NCBI GenBank assembly: GCA_017512725.1
Contig: JAFWEW010000032.1
Coordinates: 186,001 to 250,000, forward strand
DNA: 64,000 nucleotides
From: Solobacterium sp.
Lineage (GTDB): Bacteria > Bacillota_I > Bacilli_A > Erysipelotrichales > Erysipelotrichaceae
Direction of reading: 5' to 3'
The position numbers and the translations under genes were made by a program. Positions 40,845 through 50,075 of the stretch are shown here, one piece after another (position 1 is the first letter of the stretch; the number at the start of each line of letters is the position of its first letter). A model generated the notes under the pieces. The model was not told the origin of the DNA. It made no database searches and saw only the letters and a list, made by a program, of their open reading frames with translations.

Positions 40845-40875
40845 ATGCAAAGCCCGTTTAACACGGGCTTTGCAT
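40845..40875 (-). terminator. Strong stem-loop after the 1590-residue wall protein gene
   Basis: ATGCAAAGCCCGT / ACGGGCTTTGCAT, a perfect 13-pair stem with loop TTAAC. Neither strand has a U-tract after it, so it may terminate poorly, protect the mRNA end, or do both. It sits 28 bases after the giant gene's stop. Confidence 0.6.
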
Positions 40876-40902
40876 CACTCTCTGATTAATCTGTAATAAT
40901 TC

Positions 40903-43900
40903 TTAGTTGTAGTTTTCTTTTTTCAGCAATAATCCTAAGCCTGAAGCACCAAACAGCATCAGAATCATCAGATAGAATGGGCTTACACCTTCATCTGCTG
41001 TCTTTGGAACTGTTCTGCGTGCCGCAGTGCTGTAGCTGTGGAATACGCCATTATTGTCGATATAACCCGGCTGACATGCCTTAGCTGCTTCATTCCAGGC
41101 ATATCCGTTCGGATATCCAGCCATCTGACAGGTAACGACGGATGAAGTATTGGAGTTGCTGGATTTGGAACTTGAGTTGCCTCCTCCAGAGGAATTCTTA
41201 ATAATATTGAAACGAGAAATAACATCATCACTGTTGTTGAATACCGCTCTCAGAGTATGCCAACCAGCACTCAAGTTCTTGAGGTAAGAAGGCTGCAGAT
41301 TAATGATGACACTTCCATGATCCAATGTATAATCAACATCTTTTGTCAGTTTTGTGTTATCTACATATGCATCAACAAAATGGTCAAATGGATCTTCTGC
41401 ACCAGAAGAAGTATCTGTATTATCGATCTCGATCGATAACGGAGAAGTACCGCCTTCTGTCCAGGATGCATCACCGCCATCAATTACTACATAATTCGAT
41501 TTTTCGACAGTTCCGACTGTAATCCAGTGGATATCTTCTGAACGAAGGTCTCCACCCTTCCAGAGAACAAGCTTTTCCGGGTCTGATGTCGAGTCACTTA
41601 CAAAGATAGAACGTGTTCCTACATCTGGTTCAAATTTTTCATCAGGATAATAAATGGCTTGCTTAGAACCCTTCAAACTAATCACAGAATCATCAGTTGC
41701 ACTCAAGAAACCAGCCAGTCCAATTCCGTAATCTCCTTCGATTGCTTCTGCAATAAGCGTACCATTACCGATAACATTAATATTCCCGAGAATCGCAATG
41801 TTATTCCCTTCACTACCTCTTCCAGCAGTTGCTCTTATCCGAGAATTTGTTACACCTTCACTCGTTACAAACATAATATCGATTGCTCCTGGTGTAAAGA
41901 ATGCAAAGGAGTAACTTGCATCTCCAGAAGTTGCTTCAACGATAGAGTCTTTAATAGTAATGCTTATAGGATCAATTGCTGAAGATGTAGTATTATTGCT
42001 CTCATTCATCGCATTACCGGATGTTACAGTCAAGCAGGAATCTTCCACATCGAGACTCTTTGCACTGATTCCAGTACTGCTGTCAGATACATCATCAAGA
42101 GCAATAAATAAATCACTATGATTTTTGACTTCAATCTCTTTTTCCAAAAAGGCAGCAATTCCATAGTTCAGTGTCCCCTTACCTACCAACAATTCTACAT
42201 TTGAGTTATCTATGGTAACTGCACCATTGATACCGACACTTGCTGGCGCAAAGAATTCCTGAGGTCTTGAGTAAGGATATTGATCGTTAAGAAGAGATGC
42301 ATCGATATCGGCATTCATAGTTACATCGGAGGTTTTAATTCTTAATGAATCAAAGTCTCTGATTGTAACATCACCTTTAATACCAACCGCAAAATCATCT
42401 GCTTTGAAATTTGTAAGATCAATATTAAGCTCAGCGTTCTTTGGAAGAGTTCCTAAAAGCTTTAAGTTTGCATTTTCACCGTTTTTATCAACAGCATAGA
42501 TACCTGCAACAGTATCGTATTCATTAAAGATAAGTTTCTTTTTGGCAATAATACTGTTGACTCCATTGACAATGATATTCAGGTTATCTACTTCACTATA
42601 AACTCCTGCAACAATATCGAGTTCTTCTTCAATACCGCCAATAACTTTTTTAACATTAATTTCAGCATTGTCGAGATAGAGTGTATTTGTATCATTGTCG
42701 AATTTTACACTGGCGTTTTCATCACCAAGGACATTTTCCTTATTTCTTTCATTAACCTGGATACCGGATACCCAAATCTTGTAGAAACCATGCTCAGCAA
42801 AATCCATAGCATTATCAGCTGCAGCTCTCGCACTGCTTGCACTAATACTGGCACTGTAATCATTAAACCAAGCTTTTGCATACAGCAGTGAAGCAACAGT
42901 CATTTCTTTTTCTAATACATCAAGCAGCTTTTTGCCAGGATCAAAACTCTCCTGGAATGCCTTATACTTCTCAAGTGCTTCACCAGCTTTTTCATCAGCT
43001 TTCTTAGCAGCTTCATATACCAGCTTTGCATACCCTGCTTTGATCCTTGCGCCAACTTCATCTTCCAATGCAGATAAATAAGCAACTTTACAAATTGCAG
43101 CAAGTGCAACGCTACTCTTTACTTCTTTGAGCTGTTCTTTAATTTCGTCTTTGCTGTCGCCAATTACTTCATTCAGCTTCTCAACCTGCTTGCTATGGTA
43201 TTCTCCTAAGAGTTCACGGATCTTATGACTGATAGCAGACTTTGTTTTTGTAGCGAACGATACATCAGTTAATTCCTGAACAAATTTAATTACATCATCC
43301 GCTTCTAATCCACCCTGCTGGATTTTTGCTATAACTTGAATTGCATCGGTGATAAATGTAACTCCATTCTCTAATGCAGCAAGCTCAATTTCTTCTTCTT
43401 CAGTAATAGTATGGATTGCCTTTTTTAACTCAAGCTGAGCAATGCGTAAATATAAATTCGATACACCAGAATAATCTTCATTTAATACTCCAGTAATTGC
43501 TTGATCAATCAATCCACCTTCGTATTCAGCTTTTACTGAATTCAATTCCGTATTTGTGTCTTTAAGTTCAGATTCTAACCCTTCTTTTTGTGAAGTTACT
43601 TCATTGATTGCTTTCTGAATTTCATTTTTAGCTTCGGTATATCTTTCTAATGCCGCCTGTTCATTGGCACTAGCTGTATCGAACGCATCTAGTTTTTCGT
43701 TTAAATTTGTTTCAGCAATTTCTGCGGTTCTCCAATAACTAGGAATACTAGTTGAATCAAATAGAGCTAATCCTTTTTTCTCAAAATGATATAGTTCTGT
43801 ATCAATAACTTTGACGTACTGCTTTTTCCCTCCAATATTATAGAAATAATATCCTTTATTATCATCATCATTTAATAAAGGGCGAAGAACATTTCCTGCA

Positions 43901-45675
43901 TAGTAGAAACGATTAGAAGCAATATCACCAACTTTAATATCATATGTATCCTGATTTCTTACTGCAATATATTGTGTTTCTGTCGAACCTTCATAACTAT
44001 CAAGATCAGGAAGTTTATCAATTTCCGTCCCTTTTACATTATCAGTTTTATAAAAATCAAGATAGTGTTTTTCAACTCCCGAATCATCGACTGAAGTTTT
44101 TTCGACAACTGTGTAATACCCAGCCGTTCCATCTTCGTACTCTACACGAAGAACATCATCAGTAACAAATTGGGCGTCTGTGACCTTTTTATGTCCTTCT
44201 TGATAGTTTCCAATATTGCTGACAGTAAGAATAGCAAGATCTTGTTTCTCCGCTAAAGTGATCTCACCATTATTCAGCTTATCTGAAAGTGTGGTAATAG
44301 TTTGAGCAATACCAGCTTTTATAGCTTTGTTATGTTCTTCTATTATTCTTTCGGCATTATTATAAATCTCCCAGGCTTCAGCAAGTTCCTGTTCTGCTTC
44401 TTCAAGCTGTTTCTTAGCAACAGGATATTCGGCGTCATCCGCGTCAAGAGCCTCTAATGCCAGTTGTTTCTCAGCAATTACCCCCTCTGCTTCGGCAATA
44501 GCTCCTTGCAGCTCATCTCGCTTATCCTCTAACTCAGATATTTTATCTTCATAAACCTGAGCCTTATTATTTTCTATATCATCAATGATGATTGCCACCT
44601 CATAGGCAACTCCAGATGCAGCAGTGATTGCTGTCTGCTTCGCAATCTTTCCTGCACTATCTGCCACCATATTGGCAAGCTCTTCAATAGAAGCTTTCAG
44701 TGCATCATCAGCAGCTTCAGATAAGCTCTTTGCGATTTCTGTATTTAATTCAGCCTGTTCCTGAGCTGCGATCATTTCATTGTAATAATCTTCAGCAACA
44801 TTCTTTGCAGCTTCTGTTTTCGCCTTTGCTTCAGACAGAGAAATAACGCCAGCGGCAAGTTCATTCTGTACTAATTCTTTTGTTTCTGCATATTCTTTTT
44901 GAGCAGCATCATAAGCGGCAGTTGCTTCAAGTAACTTAGCATATGCTTCTTCTGCCTGTTCGTGTGCAACCTTGGCAGCTTCTTCTGCTTTCGTTGCATT
45001 CTCATCTGCTTCATTCGCATATTCAAAAGCTTCTACCTGAGTATTCGCATTTAAAGTATCGTTGTAATTTTGCTGAGCAGCCTCTTCTGCTTCTTCTGCC
45101 TGATTAACTGCAACTTCTGACTGAATTACATCAATGCCAATTCCAATAACATCTTTGGTAATTTCAATTCCGTCTTTCGCAATCTCTACATCGGCTTTAA
45201 CACCTTCAACAACCGCATTTGCCAAATGATCGTTCGCCTCATCATCTAAACCAATAGCTCCACTTTCATTCTCAACAATCGGCTCTTTATATTCTTCATC
45301 AATTGGCTGAGCAACAACTATCGTTCCGATCTCAGTAGCTCCAGCCTCAATGATTGCACCTTCAACTTGCAAAACATTGACTGAATCATCGGATTCTTCT
45401 GTAAAATTATCAAATCCTTCCGCTAAATAAACTTCCCCTTGCTGTATAACATCCTGTGGATCAATCCCCTGAACCTGATCAAGATTAACATCAGGTGTCG
45501 GAAGTCCCGAATTATCATTCGTTACTACGATATTATTATCCTGCTCATTATTATCCTGAACAGTCGGTTCTACTTCCGGCTCTTCATCAGCCAATACCAA
45601 ACTGGTATGACCAAACAAAATACCCAGACTCAATATCAGGGCAAACAGGAATTGATTCAAACGATTGTTTTTCAT
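40903..45675 (-). CDS. Giant wall-anchored surface protein with coiled coil and beta-helix-like region
   Basis: A 1590-residue protein with a signal peptide (1-29, ending SLVLADEE). Then come an acidic segment, an Ala/Glu-rich coiled coil (about 190-345 and 375-460), a mixed region with SLLNDDDNKGYYFYNIGG-like strands (about 480-640), more coiled coil (about 650-960), a repetitive beta-rich region (about 965-1400) that looks like a parallel beta-helix, and an X2/Ig-like module. A Gly/Ser/Asn linker leads to a paired-cysteine module (CQMAGYPNGYAW ... CQPGY), then VPKTADEG, a hydrophobic helix and KKENYN, a sortase signal with V for L and A for G. Likely an adhesin; the ligand is unknown. Base composition is AT-richer than the core genes. 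Confidence 0.8.
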   Translation of the reverse strand: MKNNRLNQFLFALILSLGILFGHTSLVLADEEPEVEPTVQDNNEQDNNIVVTNDNSGLPTPDVNLDQVQGIDPQDVIQQGEVYLAEGFDNFTEESDDSVNVLQVEGAIIEAGATEIGTIVVAQPIDEEYKEPIVENESGAIGLDDEANDHLANAVVEGVKADVEIAKDGIEITKDVIGIGIDVIQSEVAVNQAEEAEEAAQQNYNDTLNANTQVEAFEYANEADENATKAEEAAKVAHEQAEEAYAKLLEATAAYDAAQKEYAETKELVQNELAAGVISLSEAKAKTEAAKNVAEDYYNEMIAAQEQAELNTEIAKSLSEAADDALKASIEELANMVADSAGKIAKQTAITAASGVAYEVAIIIDDIENNKAQVYEDKISELEDKRDELQGAIAEAEGVIAEKQLALEALDADDAEYPVAKKQLEEAEQELAEAWEIYNNAERIIEEHNKAIKAGIAQTITTLSDKLNNGEITLAEKQDLAILTVSNIGNYQEGHKKVTDAQFVTDDVLRVEYEDGTAGYYTVVEKTSVDDSGVEKHYLDFYKTDNVKGTEIDKLPDLDSYEGSTETQYIAVRNQDTYDIKVGDIASNRFYYAGNVLRPLLNDDDNKGYYFYNIGGKKQYVKVIDTELYHFEKKGLALFDSTSIPSYWRTAEIAETNLNEKLDAFDTASANEQAALERYTEAKNEIQKAINEVTSQKEGLESELKDTNTELNSVKAEYEGGLIDQAITGVLNEDYSGVSNLYLRIAQLELKKAIHTITEEEEIELAALENGVTFITDAIQVIAKIQQGGLEADDVIKFVQELTDVSFATKTKSAISHKIRELLGEYHSKQVEKLNEVIGDSKDEIKEQLKEVKSSVALAAICKVAYLSALEDEVGARIKAGYAKLVYEAAKKADEKAGEALEKYKAFQESFDPGKKLLDVLEKEMTVASLLYAKAWFNDYSASISASSARAAADNAMDFAEHGFYKIWVSGIQVNERNKENVLGDENASVKFDNDTNTLYLDNAEINVKKVIGGIEEELDIVAGVYSEVDNLNIIVNGVNSIIAKKKLIFNEYDTVAGIYAVDKNGENANLKLLGTLPKNAELNIDLTNFKADDFAVGIKGDVTIRDFDSLRIKTSDVTMNADIDASLLNDQYPYSRPQEFFAPASVGINGAVTIDNSNVELLVGKGTLNYGIAAFLEKEIEVKNHSDLFIALDDVSDSSTGISAKSLDVEDSCLTVTSGNAMNESNNTTSSAIDPISITIKDSIVEATSGDASYSFAFFTPGAIDIMFVTSEGVTNSRIRATAGRGSEGNNIAILGNINVIGNGTLIAEAIEGDYGIGLAGFLSATDDSVISLKGSKQAIYYPDEKFEPDVGTRSIFVSDSTSDPEKLVLWKGGDLRSEDIHWITVGTVEKSNYVVIDGGDASWTEGGTSPLSIEIDNTDTSSGAEDPFDHFVDAYVDNTKLTKDVDYTLDHGSVIINLQPSYLKNLSAGWHTLRAVFNNSDDVISRFNIIKNSSGGGNSSSKSSNSNTSSVVTCQMAGYPNGYAWNEAAKACQPGYIDNNGVFHSYSTAARRTVPKTADEGVSPFYLMILMLFGASGLGLLLKKENYN

Positions 45676-45717
45676 AGATTACCTCGCGATTATGCATGTG
45701 AAGAAGACATGCGTACG

Positions 45718-45736
45718 TAAAAGTACTTTTATTATA
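45718..45736 (-). promoter_or_regulatory. -10 box and adjacent palindrome ahead of the giant wall protein gene
   Basis: On the minus strand, TATAAT (45736-45731) abuts a perfect 14-base palindrome TAAAAGTACTTTTA (45731-45718) at the expected transcript start, a good place for an operator. The -35 hexamer is weak. A second hairpin, GCATGT / ACATGC (45694-45712), lies in the leader before the SD GAGGT. Confidence 0.5.
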
Positions 45737-45759
45737 TTGGTATCCTAAGCATCATTTCC

Positions 45760-46640
45760 CGTATAAAATGGTCACAAAAAGGACAAATTTCAAATTTCTC
45801 GGGTAAAAATGTAACAAAATGATTCTGTTTTCATTTCCTATATTTATCGGTGTTTTCAACGCTAATAGTAGTGTACGTAATCATACTTTCAACCGCAAAA
45901 ACTGTATTTTGGGAAAAAATTTTTTGAATAAATTAAATTTATACGAAGAATTCAATTATTTTCCATTTACTTTTCACTTCAGATCGTATTTTTTCATTCC
46001 ATAATCGTTTATTTTTTTGCAAAAGCATGAAAATCACACCTGTGATATTGCGCCTGGAATACTACTTTGAAGTTCCCGTAACAGCTCATTTTCTTTCCTG
46101 AATTCGTTCAAAATTCTGTTCTGTTTTCTATCTCATTTTTCTCCTCTCCGGCAATCAGAAAATCATCTGAATTGAATTTTAAAATCATACAATCTATTTC
46201 TCAAAATCTCCCTGATGAATTTTGAAATTCAAAAAATGAAAATCAAAAATAGTTCTCTTGCGTCAGATCTTGTTTCATGGAAACAGATACATCTCAAATC
46301 GAGTAAACTATCATTTTTTCCTGTTTCACTTCTGCAATCTATGTTCGCAGCTGATATGGAATTTTTTCCTTCTGGTTCAGTAAGATCTCTCTAAAAATCT
46401 TCCTTTGAAATTCAAAAGCCGCATCGATATATAAAAAAATCTTTCTCTTTTTTCCATTAAGTTCCGAAAATGATTTCTGTTTCCAGATTGTTGGAATCTG
46501 ATGTAATACAATGATCGGAATATATAGAAAAACATGCAAAATACACAGAAAATCAATATAAATTCCACTTTTGTGTCTATTTCGTACAGTTATCGGTGAC
46601 ATTAGATTCTTAATATATATGTACTTAGCTATTTTTTTAA
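45760..46640 (+). other. AT-rich divergent intergenic region between the two wall protein genes
   Basis: About 880 bases, very rich in A and T, with no SD-supported frame. Frames of 61-103 codons exist but consist of low-complexity Lys/Ile/Phe residues and lack start signals. Several short inverted repeats are present (for example GAATTTTGAAATTC near 46215). The promoters of both divergent giant genes must lie at its two ends. Confidence 0.6.
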
Positions 46641-46651
46641 GAGGTATCATG

Positions 46652-49600
46652 ATGGAAAATAAACGGATCCTGGAATTTCTGGCAGCCTTACTGGTAAGTA
46701 TCGGGCTTTTATTCGGCCGGACAAATACGGTTCTTGCGGAGGAAAATGATATACCTGAAACATCAGAAACTTCTGCTGTTGAAAATGAACCTTCGGATTC
46801 GAAATCTTCCCCTGCAGATGAAACTGGAAATGATAATACAAATGATAATTTTTATGTTGAGAATGCTCCGGAAGTAATTGAACAGCCAACGGATCCGGAA
46901 GTAACACAGCCTTCTGCAGAAACACCGGATTCTTTTATCGCGCCGGAATATCCGCAGACGTTACCTTCTGATACCACTCAGACTTATATAGATACAGATA
47001 ATAATGTGAATCCTGCTGATCCTGTTACAGAAGTGCTTCCTGCTGCAGAAGGATCAGAAACAATTCAGCCGGAAACGGATACCCCGAATGCCGCTGATCC
47101 GGAAGAATCCTTCCTCAGCGATTCTCCAGCTGATGTGAATGAATCAATTGCTGATAATGAAAATTATATCAGCGACTCCCCTGCTGAACCGGATGAATCG
47201 GTTGATCATACGGAAAATAATGCTCCGATGCTTCGGATGGCTGCTGCTCCTGCAGAGTCTTCCACAGAGAATGCATCTGTTTCAGAGCCTGACCGCAGTG
47301 ACAACTATATTGAAGGCATTGCTTATATGTCGAACCGCCATGAGACCTATGACATGCCGATCAAGTTTATCTATAGTGACAGTTATTTTTATCATGATTC
47401 CACTTCCGATGAGTATGCATATTATCCCGAACTCGCTGCGATGTCCGCTGTTATAGCGAATTCGACCAACCCCAGTTACCGTGCCGGGGGTTATATTTAC
47501 GAAGATGGAGAAATCAAGCGGATTGAAGAGATCGAAGATGCCGTAAGACAAGAGAACGGATCGAAGAATGTTCAGGATCTGTTAAGAACGATCGGATTTG
47601 AGAATATCCAGATCAATGATGCCTATACCAAGATCGGAACTCCGGTCTCTGCCGGTGTTGTCTGCGGCATGAAAAAGATGATTGATGATAATGGAAAGGA
47701 ATTTACTCTGATTGCTTTTATTCCAAGATCAGTTGGATATCTTGGAGAATGGGCAAATAATCCGGAAGTTGGTGAAGGAGGTCCCGATAACAGTAATGAT
47801 CATCTGGGATTCAGTGCTGCCACAATCGATTATATGCTTCCATTCCTTGAACAATATTTAAAAGAAAATAATGTGACTGGTGATCTGAAAATCTGGTCTA
47901 CCGGCATGTCGCGTGGTGGTGGATTGTCTAATACTGCGGTTGCGTATCTGGATGATATGCTCGATGAAAATGGCACAACCGAACAGTTATTCGGAATCGA
48001 AGGTCTTCGGCTGAATCAGAAAGACATCTATTCCTATACCTTTGGTGCTCCGCATGCCGCAAGTGCAACTCATGCAGATATCATTGATGAAAACGGAAAC
48101 CTGGTTCGTAATCCGAAATACAATAACATTCATAATTTTGCGGCAGAATACGACTTCTTAAACCGTGTACTCTACGGAAACTGGAACTTTGACCGTTATG
48201 GAAGAGACACAGAAGTGGCATTGAGTGATGCGGAGGAAAATCTTGCCGAACTTCTTGAGATGTACGCGGTAATTAATAATAAGGATATTTCGGAATTAAA
48301 TGATAAAGATTATATCTATTTAACAGAAGATGGTTCGATCTATTATGAGCCTCTGGAGTTCAGCACGTATTACTGGGGCGATGGTATTTTACCGGAGAAA
48401 ATGGATCTGACCGAGTTCCTGACTGCTTATATGTATAACTTGACCGATACATTTACCAGAGATGAGTTTGCTAACGGCATGCAAAGCGGTTTGCAGATGC
48501 TCGCAAAAATCTTTATCGGTACCCCTCCTGAGAAGTATGGCAATCTCACGACGGATGTATTCCTTGAGGCCGCTAAAACGAAAGCAATGGAGATTGCTGC
48601 AGAAGCAGTGATCGATCTGATGCTGGAAGACACAGATGCGTTACTCGAGCTTCTGAAATATGCTTTGAATCCGCTTGAGACCCTGCCGGATATTTTCCTC
48701 GACGGACTTTACAGTATCGATCTTGCTCCGGACTGGAACTTCACCACCCGTCAGCCGTTTACGGATGAAACCGAAGAAGAAAGACGCGCTATTTATAAAG
48801 ATTACTTACAGACAATGATCAAGCAGGCGCTGAAGGTTCTGCCGCAGGATCTGCTCGGAGTATATGGTTTCTATAAGAGCACCAGCAGCCTCTGGAGCAG
48901 TCATGAGCTGGATGTCTATCTGTCATGGCAGCGGATACTTTCCTCCGAACAGGATAAGGAATACTATCTGGTAAAGCCTACTGCAGCGGAAGCCTGGGGT
49001 TATCGTATGATCACCCTTCCGGAATACGAAGACAATTCAATGCTTATCGTATTGTATGAAGAACCGGAATCTGAAGAAGGTCTCACCATACTGCGGGCGA
49101 TTATTTCCGACGATGATATGATGATGTTCCGCAATCAGGATCACTTTATTCATATGAATGTTGATTCTGCCGGCAGACGTGTACTGTATCTTCGTGCCGA
49201 TAAAGTATATACCCTAGAGTTCATTCCAAAAGAAACGGTTAATACCCATGACTTAAGCATTATTGAATTCTCTTATATGGATTCTCCTGTGATCTATGAT
49301 CCCGCGCATCCGGATTATCAGTTCTTTACCGATGACTATAATGTCGATCTAACTGCCCTTCCTCTGATTTACCTGGAAGATGGTGACACCGTTCTGTCCG
49401 ACCGGATGCTGCTGGAAATCGGAAGGATCTCCTTTGACCCGGTCAGCGGACTTCTGATGACACGCAGCTTAGATTCCTCAAGAACCCTCTCTGCTGCACC
49501 GGTACCTGGTCAATATGGTCACTTTGCGGATTCCTATACCGTATCGAAATACATTCAGCTTGGTGCGGTCGCGGATATCGGCGGATCCGTCAGTGACATC

Positions 49601-50023
49601 ATGGAACTCTTATTCTCCAGCAAAGAAGGTCTGAATACCGAAAAAACAGCGACCCTTACCGCTTCCAGCAGTTCCGGTTACCGGTTCCTTGGCTGGTACC
49701 TGAACGGACAGCTGATTTCCACCGATCCGACGCTTTCCAGAACGTATACGTTCTTTAACCACTCTGAACTGCTGACCGCACGGTTCGAACTGGTTCCTTC
49801 TCCCAAACCGGATCCCAAACCTTCCCCTTCCGGAAAAGGGTCTTCCGCAGTCGCAGACATTCCGGTCGTAGCCAATGGTACGTTCACTTCTGCGGTACAG
49901 CATACCCGTGTGAACCGTGTTCCCAATACCGGTGATGAGAATCCTCTGCACTGGCTGATCCTGCTGTTTGGCAGTCTGGCACTTGCAGTCGGATCGATCT
50001 GCCTGCTCAAGGAAAACGATTAA
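46652..50023 (+). CDS. Wall-anchored lipase-like alpha/beta hydrolase
   Basis: About 1123 residues. ATG 46652 has AGAGGT six bases upstream; ATG 46649 is adjacent. The signal peptide MENKRILEFLAALLVSIGLL resembles that of the divergent neighbour. An acidic Pro/Thr/Ser-rich stretch (about 30-210) precedes a hydrolase domain with IWSTGMSRGGG (nucleophile Ser about 420, GxSxG), SYTFGAPHAAS, EYDFLNRV (likely Asp) and SHELDVYLSW (possible His). Near the end, SGYRFLGWYLNGQ is an InlB-B-like repeat, then a Pro/Lys linker, VPNTGDE, a helix and KEND, a sortase signal. Probably a cell-surface esterase or lipase; the substrate is unknown. Confidence 0.82.
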   Translation: MENKRILEFLAALLVSIGLLFGRTNTVLAEENDIPETSETSAVENEPSDSKSSPADETGNDNTNDNFYVENAPEVIEQPTDPEVTQPSAETPDSFIAPEYPQTLPSDTTQTYIDTDNNVNPADPVTEVLPAAEGSETIQPETDTPNAADPEESFLSDSPADVNESIADNENYISDSPAEPDESVDHTENNAPMLRMAAAPAESSTENASVSEPDRSDNYIEGIAYMSNRHETYDMPIKFIYSDSYFYHDSTSDEYAYYPELAAMSAVIANSTNPSYRAGGYIYEDGEIKRIEEIEDAVRQENGSKNVQDLLRTIGFENIQINDAYTKIGTPVSAGVVCGMKKMIDDNGKEFTLIAFIPRSVGYLGEWANNPEVGEGGPDNSNDHLGFSAATIDYMLPFLEQYLKENNVTGDLKIWSTGMSRGGGLSNTAVAYLDDMLDENGTTEQLFGIEGLRLNQKDIYSYTFGAPHAASATHADIIDENGNLVRNPKYNNIHNFAAEYDFLNRVLYGNWNFDRYGRDTEVALSDAEENLAELLEMYAVINNKDISELNDKDYIYLTEDGSIYYEPLEFSTYYWGDGILPEKMDLTEFLTAYMYNLTDTFTRDEFANGMQSGLQMLAKIFIGTPPEKYGNLTTDVFLEAAKTKAMEIAAEAVIDLMLEDTDALLELLKYALNPLETLPDIFLDGLYSIDLAPDWNFTTRQPFTDETEEERRAIYKDYLQTMIKQALKVLPQDLLGVYGFYKSTSSLWSSHELDVYLSWQRILSSEQDKEYYLVKPTAAEAWGYRMITLPEYEDNSMLIVLYEEPESEEGLTILRAIISDDDMMMFRNQDHFIHMNVDSAGRRVLYLRADKVYTLEFIPKETVNTHDLSIIEFSYMDSPVIYDPAHPDYQFFTDDYNVDLTALPLIYLEDGDTVLSDRMLLEIGRISFDPVSGLLMTRSLDSSRTLSAAPVPGQYGHFADSYTVSKYIQLGAVADIGGSVSDIMELLFSSKEGLNTEKTATLTASSSSGYRFLGWYLNGQLISTDPTLSRTYTFFNHSELLTARFELVPSPKPDPKPSPSGKGSSAVADIPVVANGTFTSAVQHTRVNRVPNTGDENPLHWLILLFGSLALAVGSICLLKEND

Positions 50024-50031
50024 ATGGATTT

Positions 50032-50051
50032 GCATCCTTCGGGATGCTTTT
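50032..50051 (+). terminator. Terminator after the lipase-like gene
   Basis: GCATCC / GGATGC stem with TTCG loop and four Ts. It lies between the convergent lipase-like gene and xerD. Confidence 0.78.
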
Positions 50052-50075
50052 CTTCTGATCAAATGAAAACAGCGG

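Noticed and set aside
45819-46004. A 61-codon plus-strand frame in the divergent intergenic region
   Set aside because: No SD, composition explained by AT-rich sequence, no recognisable motif.
46339-46650. A 103-codon minus-strand frame in the AT-rich region before the lipase-like gene
   Set aside because: Lys/Ile/Phe-rich low-complexity translation in very AT-rich DNA, no SD, and it overlaps the region needed for the plus-strand promoter.
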